Program-made: the position numbers and the translations under genes
The notes under the pieces: generated by a model
Database searches by the model: none
The model's input: only the letters and a program-made list of their open reading frames with translations
What the model was told of the DNA's origin: nothing
DNA from: Acidimicrobiia bacterium
GTDB lineage: Bacteria > Actinomycetota > Acidimicrobiia > Spongiisociales > ZC4RG35
Reading direction: 5' to 3'
Length of the DNA stretch: 24,057 bases
Assembly (NCBI GenBank): GCA_025929005.1
Contig: JAICND010000002.1
Span: forward strand, 1 to 24,057
Shown: in pieces, positions 20,953 to 24,057 of the stretch
Layout of the letters: the number at the start of each line of letters is the position of its first letter
Numbering within the stretch: the first letter of the stretch is position 1

Positions 20953-21825
20953 ATGACCGTGATCGAACAGACAACCCAAACCCTTGAAGTGCCTGGCGCG
21001 ACCCTGGCCTACGACATCCGCCGCAACGACGGGAGCACCGAGCCGATCCTCTTCCTCATCGGCGCTCCGATGGGAGCCGCCGGATTCGGAACACTGGCGA
21101 GCCACTTCACCGACCGCACCGTCGCTACCTACGACCCGCGCGGGACCGAGCGCAGCACGCTCGCAGAGCCGACAACCCCTCCGACACCCGAGGAGCACGC
21201 GGACGATCTGCATCGGATAATCCAGGAGCTCGGTGGAGGGCAGGTCGACATGTTCGCCAGCAGCGGCGGCGCGGTCAACGCTCTGGCGCTCGTGGTCAGG
21301 CACCCGGAAGACGTGCACACGCTGGTGGCTCACGAGCCCCCGCTCCCATCGGTCCTCCCTGACTACGAGCCTGCCCTCGCCGCCTCCCAAGCCGTGCACG
21401 AGACGTACATGCAGCGCGGATGGGGCGCCGGCATGGCCCACTTCATCGCGGTCGTTAGTCATCAGGGCGAGTTCCCGGACGACTTCTACCAGCAGCCCGC
21501 CCCGGACCCGCAGATGTTCGGCATGCCGGCAGAAGACGATGGATCGCGGACCGATCCACTGCTCGGGCTCGCCCTCGTGGGGTCCGCCGAGTACGAGCCA
21601 GACTTCGACGCGCTGCGGGCGGCTCCCACCCGGGTCATCATGGCCGCCGGCGGGGAAAAGGGCACGATGGCCAACCGTGGCGCCTACGGCGTCGCTGAGC
21701 AACTCGGGACGTCGGTTGTCGTATTCCCGAGCGGCCACAGCGGCTTCCTCGGTGGGGAGTACGGCCAGATGGGCGAACCTGACGCCTTCGCGGCCAAGCT
21801 CCGGGACGTCCTGACGGAAGGCTGA
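20953..21825 (+). CDS. Alpha/beta hydrolase
   Basis: The protein has 290 residues. The oxyanion region is FLIGAPMGAAGF, strand 4 VATYDPRGTERSTL, the nucleophile elbow MFASSGGAVNAL (Ser104, a variant of GxSxG with Ala first), and the catalytic His lies in FPSGHSGFLGG. The catalytic acid is not certain. The ATG has AAAGGAG 8 bases upstream. It follows cassette 2 by 55 bases in the same direction, so it may be read through from that promoter. The substrate is unknown; esterase or haloperoxidase-like relatives are common. Confidence 0.9.
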   Translation: MTVIEQTTQTLEVPGATLAYDIRRNDGSTEPILFLIGAPMGAAGFGTLASHFTDRTVATYDPRGTERSTLAEPTTPPTPEEHADDLHRIIQELGGGQVDMFASSGGAVNALALVVRHPEDVHTLVAHEPPLPSVLPDYEPALAASQAVHETYMQRGWGAGMAHFIAVVSHQGEFPDDFYQQPAPDPQMFGMPAEDDGSRTDPLLGLALVGSAEYEPDFDALRAAPTRVIMAAGGEKGTMANRGAYGVAEQLGTSVVVFPSGHSGFLGGEYGQMGEPDAFAAKLRDVLTEG

Positions 21826-21908
21826 CAGATGGGACGGCTTATCCACACGATGTCGACGTCGATCGAAGTGCTCGCCATCGCACATCGGCCGAGCCAAAGG
21901 AGACTTCA

Positions 21909-22493
21909 ATGTCAGAACTGATCATCGACTTCATCACGTCGCTTGATGGCTACGCCTCCGCGGAAGGCTGGCCGGGGTGGTGGGGGCTCGAAGGCCCCGA
22001 GTACCTCGCCTGGCTCGACGAGCGACCCGATCGCGATTACACGCTCCTGATGGGAGCCAACACCTACCGGCTGATGTATGGGTTCGCTCGGGAAACCGCG
22101 GCATTGGAGTCCGAGGAAGCCGGAGCCATGGCCGAGCTGACCAAGGCGCCCAAAGTTGTGTTCTCTGCCAGCCTCGAAGAACCGTTGGAGTGGGCCAATA
22201 CCGCGCTGGTCCAAGGGGATGCGGTCGAGGCTGTGGCCGACTTGAAGCGAGACGGCACCAACATGAGCACCCTCGGCTCCCTTTCCCTGTGCCGGTCGCT
22301 GCTCGAGTCGGGCCTGGTGGACCGGTACCGCGTGGTCGTGTTCCCGGTGATCACCGGTGCCACCGGTTCGGAGCGGATCTACGACGGCTATCCGGATGTC
22401 GCCCTAGACATGGTCGACAGCCGGACTTTCGACGGCAGCATCCAATTGCTCGAATACGTACCTAGGGTGCTCGCCGGCCCACCCGGAGCGTAG
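21909..22493 (+). CDS. Dihydrofolate-reductase-like (RibD C-terminal fold) protein, third copy
   Basis: The protein has 194 residues: ELIIDFITSLDGYASAEGWP, YTLLMGANTYRLMYGFA, KVVFSASLEEPLEW, then STLGSLSLCRSLLESGLVDR and VVVFPVITGATGSERIY. This is the same reductase fold as the two cassette proteins but a distinct subgroup. The ATG has AAAGGAG about 8 bases upstream. It is last in the rightward run, 83 bases after the hydrolase. An NAD(P)H-dependent reductase of unknown substrate is the safest call. Confidence 0.88.
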   Translation: MSELIIDFITSLDGYASAEGWPGWWGLEGPEYLAWLDERPDRDYTLLMGANTYRLMYGFARETAALESEEAGAMAELTKAPKVVFSASLEEPLEWANTALVQGDAVEAVADLKRDGTNMSTLGSLSLCRSLLESGLVDRYRVVVFPVITGATGSERIYDGYPDVALDMVDSRTFDGSIQLLEYVPRVLAGPPGA

Positions 22494-22540
22494 ACGAGGC
22501 CAAGGCTGCCGTTTTTCGAGCGCCAGAAGTCTGTGTTCGG

Positions 22541-23656
22541 CTAGGTAGCCACCGACGTGGTAGTTTCGCGCTCGAAGCGTTGGATGTGGTCCGTTGTGAT
22601 TGCCTCGACGAAGTTGGCGAGGCTCTGAGTTGCCATCTTCTTGATGAAGACCAGGCCAATCCGGAAGAGAGTCTCCGACCATCGGGGGCCGCTGAATCCT
22701 CCCCACTGTCGTGTCAAGTGAGTGCCGGTAGGAGTCTCCTCGAGGTGGGTGACGACGAGCCCGCTTCCCTTCATCGGCTTGGGCAACATGTCTTCGGTCA
22801 CCACCTTGGTGAACGGCTCCCACTCGAGGATGGTTTGCGGCGTCACCCGGTCGCCGTGATAACACTGATAGACACTGCCCACACCGACCCGTCCTCCGAC
22901 GCGGTTGGTTATCTCCACCTTCTCGGCTCCGATCAGGATGTTGCGAAACATCGGAGAAGACAGGTAGTCCCACACGACGGCAGGGCTCATCGGGACATCG
23001 GCTTCCAGTGTGAGCAGCAATTGAGAGTCGTCGAGTGTGATCACCGGCTCGTCGCTTCGGCGATACACGTCGCCAAGGTCCTGTACGTAGGTCTTCACCA
23101 AACCAAAGTCTGGAACATCTTCGTCATGTGGCACCAGGATCGTCACTCCCTCCAGGCCAAGCCGATCCCGGGCGGAGATTGTGTAGAGGCAGTAGGCAAG
23201 CAGGCCGAGGCGATCGGTCACTGTGTTCTTCAACAGCCGGTGTGCCAAGTTGACGTCGGGTCCGAGCAACTCGTCGTAGCTACCGATGCGCTGAACTACG
23301 AAAGAACCGAAATGGATCACGAATTTGAGGTCCAATGACGACACGTTGGCACACGCATTGCACTGACACGTGTTGTTGAGGACCATCTGGTCGATGGCTC
23401 GCCGGAACGCAACATATGTCCCTTCGACCAGATCGAGAAAAGTACCACCGTCGGTGAAGGCGTCCTCGAAGGCGTACGAGAAAACGGCGTCCCCCTCCAG
23501 TTTCGAGATCCGCATCGGCGGGCCGGCATGGTCGACCAGGAGTTCGAGCAGATCGGTGAGGGTCCCCCGTGCATGTTCGAGTTCGGAGACGTTCAGATAT
23601 CCGGTGTATCCAGTGATATCCGCGACATACAGGAACGCCTGTTGCTTTGGCTGCAT
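22541..23656 (-). CDS. DUF2652 cyclase-like domain fused to SRPBCC domain
   Basis: The protein has 371 residues. Residues about 5-195 resemble a class III nucleotidyl cyclase: the first metal Asp13 in FLYVADITGYTGYL, the second Asp56 in SKLEGDAVFSYAFED, and LGPDVNLAHRLLKN with the Asn/Arg pair (136, 140). This is the DUF2652 family, whose activity is not established. A Cys cluster CQCNAC (97-102) sits between them. Residues about 212-355 are a START-like domain (LLLTLEADVPMSPAVVWDYL). So a small-ligand pocket is joined to a cyclase-like module, perhaps a sensor. No ribosome site is evident. It is divergent from another START-like gene. Confidence 0.8.
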   Translation of the reverse strand: MQPKQQAFLYVADITGYTGYLNVSELEHARGTLTDLLELLVDHAGPPMRISKLEGDAVFSYAFEDAFTDGGTFLDLVEGTYVAFRRAIDQMVLNNTCQCNACANVSSLDLKFVIHFGSFVVQRIGSYDELLGPDVNLAHRLLKNTVTDRLGLLAYCLYTISARDRLGLEGVTILVPHDEDVPDFGLVKTYVQDLGDVYRRSDEPVITLDDSQLLLTLEADVPMSPAVVWDYLSSPMFRNILIGAEKVEITNRVGGRVGVGSVYQCYHGDRVTPQTILEWEPFTKVVTEDMLPKPMKGSGLVVTHLEETPTGTHLTRQWGGFSGPRWSETLFRIGLVFIKKMATQSLANFVEAITTDHIQRFERETTTSVAT

Positions 23657-23755
23657 GACAGTGGGAGCCTACGTTCGCCGCCGATACCCAGCCTTATCTG
23701 GATCAAGGGGGCAGGGCGCATAGCGTTCGCTTTGGTCGGCAGAAGGGACCCACTC

Positions 23756-24057
23756 TTGGAACTTGAAGTCTCTACGACCATCGATCGACCCGTCGCCACT
23801 GTATGGGATTTCTGCGCGGTTCGTCAGGTCGAGAATCACCCTCGGTGGGACCCGACGGTAGAACTCGAGGCCACGTCGGACGAACCCATCGGGGTGGGCA
23901 CCGTCATCAAGCGACGCGTCACCCGATTCGGCGAGACGACCGAAGGCACCATGGAGATCGTCGAGTTCGAACCTGAGAAGGTGATGCGTAGCAGAACCCA
24001 TGATGGGCCGATGACGATCAACGGGTGGATGCTGTTCCGGCCGGTCGATGATGACAC
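23756..24057 (+). CDS. SRPBCC/START-like protein, partial (C-terminus beyond window)
   Basis: One hundred codons are visible from a TTG at 23756, which has AGAAGGGA about 8 bases upstream; no ATG or GTG lies in frame before it. The sequence ELEVSTTIDRPVATVWDFCA, VENHPRWDPTVEL, then IKRRVTRFGETTEGTMEIVE is the polyketide-cyclase/START start, with the helix-grip fold running off the right edge. It is divergent from the DUF2652-SRPBCC fusion with a 99-base spacer that must hold both promoters. The ligand is unknown. Confidence 0.82.
   Translation, partial: MELEVSTTIDRPVATVWDFCAVRQVENHPRWDPTVELEATSDEPIGVGTVIKRRVTRFGETTEGTMEIVEFEPEKVMRSRTHDGPMTINGWMLFRPVDDD

Noticed and set aside
20851..21909. 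Long leftward open frame of 352 codons
   Set aside because: It is antisense to the alpha/beta hydrolase, which has a ribosome site and catalytic motifs; the frame is open only because of high GC.
1..24057. CRISPR arrays, tRNA/rRNA genes, insertion sequences, phage genes
   Set aside because: No repeat-spacer pattern, no cloverleaf or CCA-type ends, and no transposase, integrase or phage structural motifs were seen on either strand.

Overview
The window is GC-rich DNA with densely packed genes. Many genes are joined by 4-base ATGA or GTGA stop/start overlaps, and GTG and TTG starts are common. Several promoters have a TTGnnn box, a 17-18 bp spacer and a TAnnnT-like -10 lying only 6-9 bases before the start codon, so leaderless mRNAs are likely. 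This, with the gene families present (DesK/DesR-type two-component exporter, MerR, STAS, F420/FMN split-barrel and RibD_C reductases), points to an actinomycete-type chromosome, perhaps an uncultured lineage. That placement is an inference. I see no phage, transposase, CRISPR array, tRNA or rRNA.

Layout. (1) 1-3664: a divergent cluster. A GTP cyclohydrolase II fused to a RibD-type reductase reads right. A Rossmann dehydrogenase, a degenerate 6-pyruvoyl-tetrahydropterin synthase homologue and a family 4 glycosyltransferase (cut by the window edge) read left and overlap one another. Together they look like a specialised pathway from GTP to a modified pyrimidine or pterin. (2) 3818-4609: a Nei/Fpg DNA glycosylase. 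(3) 4933-6429: a leftward operon ArsR - SRPBCC - RibD_C reductase with a palindromic operator inside its promoter. (4) 6652-8025: a NhaA Na+/H+ antiporter. (5) 8093-10764: a signalling locus. A MerR-receiver hybrid regulator and a double-domain KaiC-like ATPase read left; a STAS-domain anti-sigma antagonist, preceded by a possible coupled 40-residue ORF, reads right. (6) 10914-15116: a leftward ABC ATPase - permease - histidine kinase - response regulator operon, followed by a SAM methyltransferase gene interrupted by one in-frame UGA.

(7) 15117-19161: a looser region with two small proteins, a pyridoxamine-oxidase-like flavoprotein, a second methyltransferase, a patatin-like phospholipase with a coupled leader ORF, a small acidic protein and a 640-base stretch with little coding. 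(8) 19392-22493: a second ArsR - SRPBCC - RibD_C operon facing the other way with a different operator, followed by an alpha/beta hydrolase and a third RibD_C reductase. (9) 22541-24057: a cyclase-like DUF2652 domain fused to a START-like domain, divergent from another START-like protein that runs off the right edge.

The strongest items for follow-up are the pterin/pyrimidine cluster, the MerR-receiver/KaiC/STAS locus, the twin ArsR cassettes, and the UGA-interrupted methyltransferase, which has a SECIS-like hairpin at a suitable distance downstream of the UGA.
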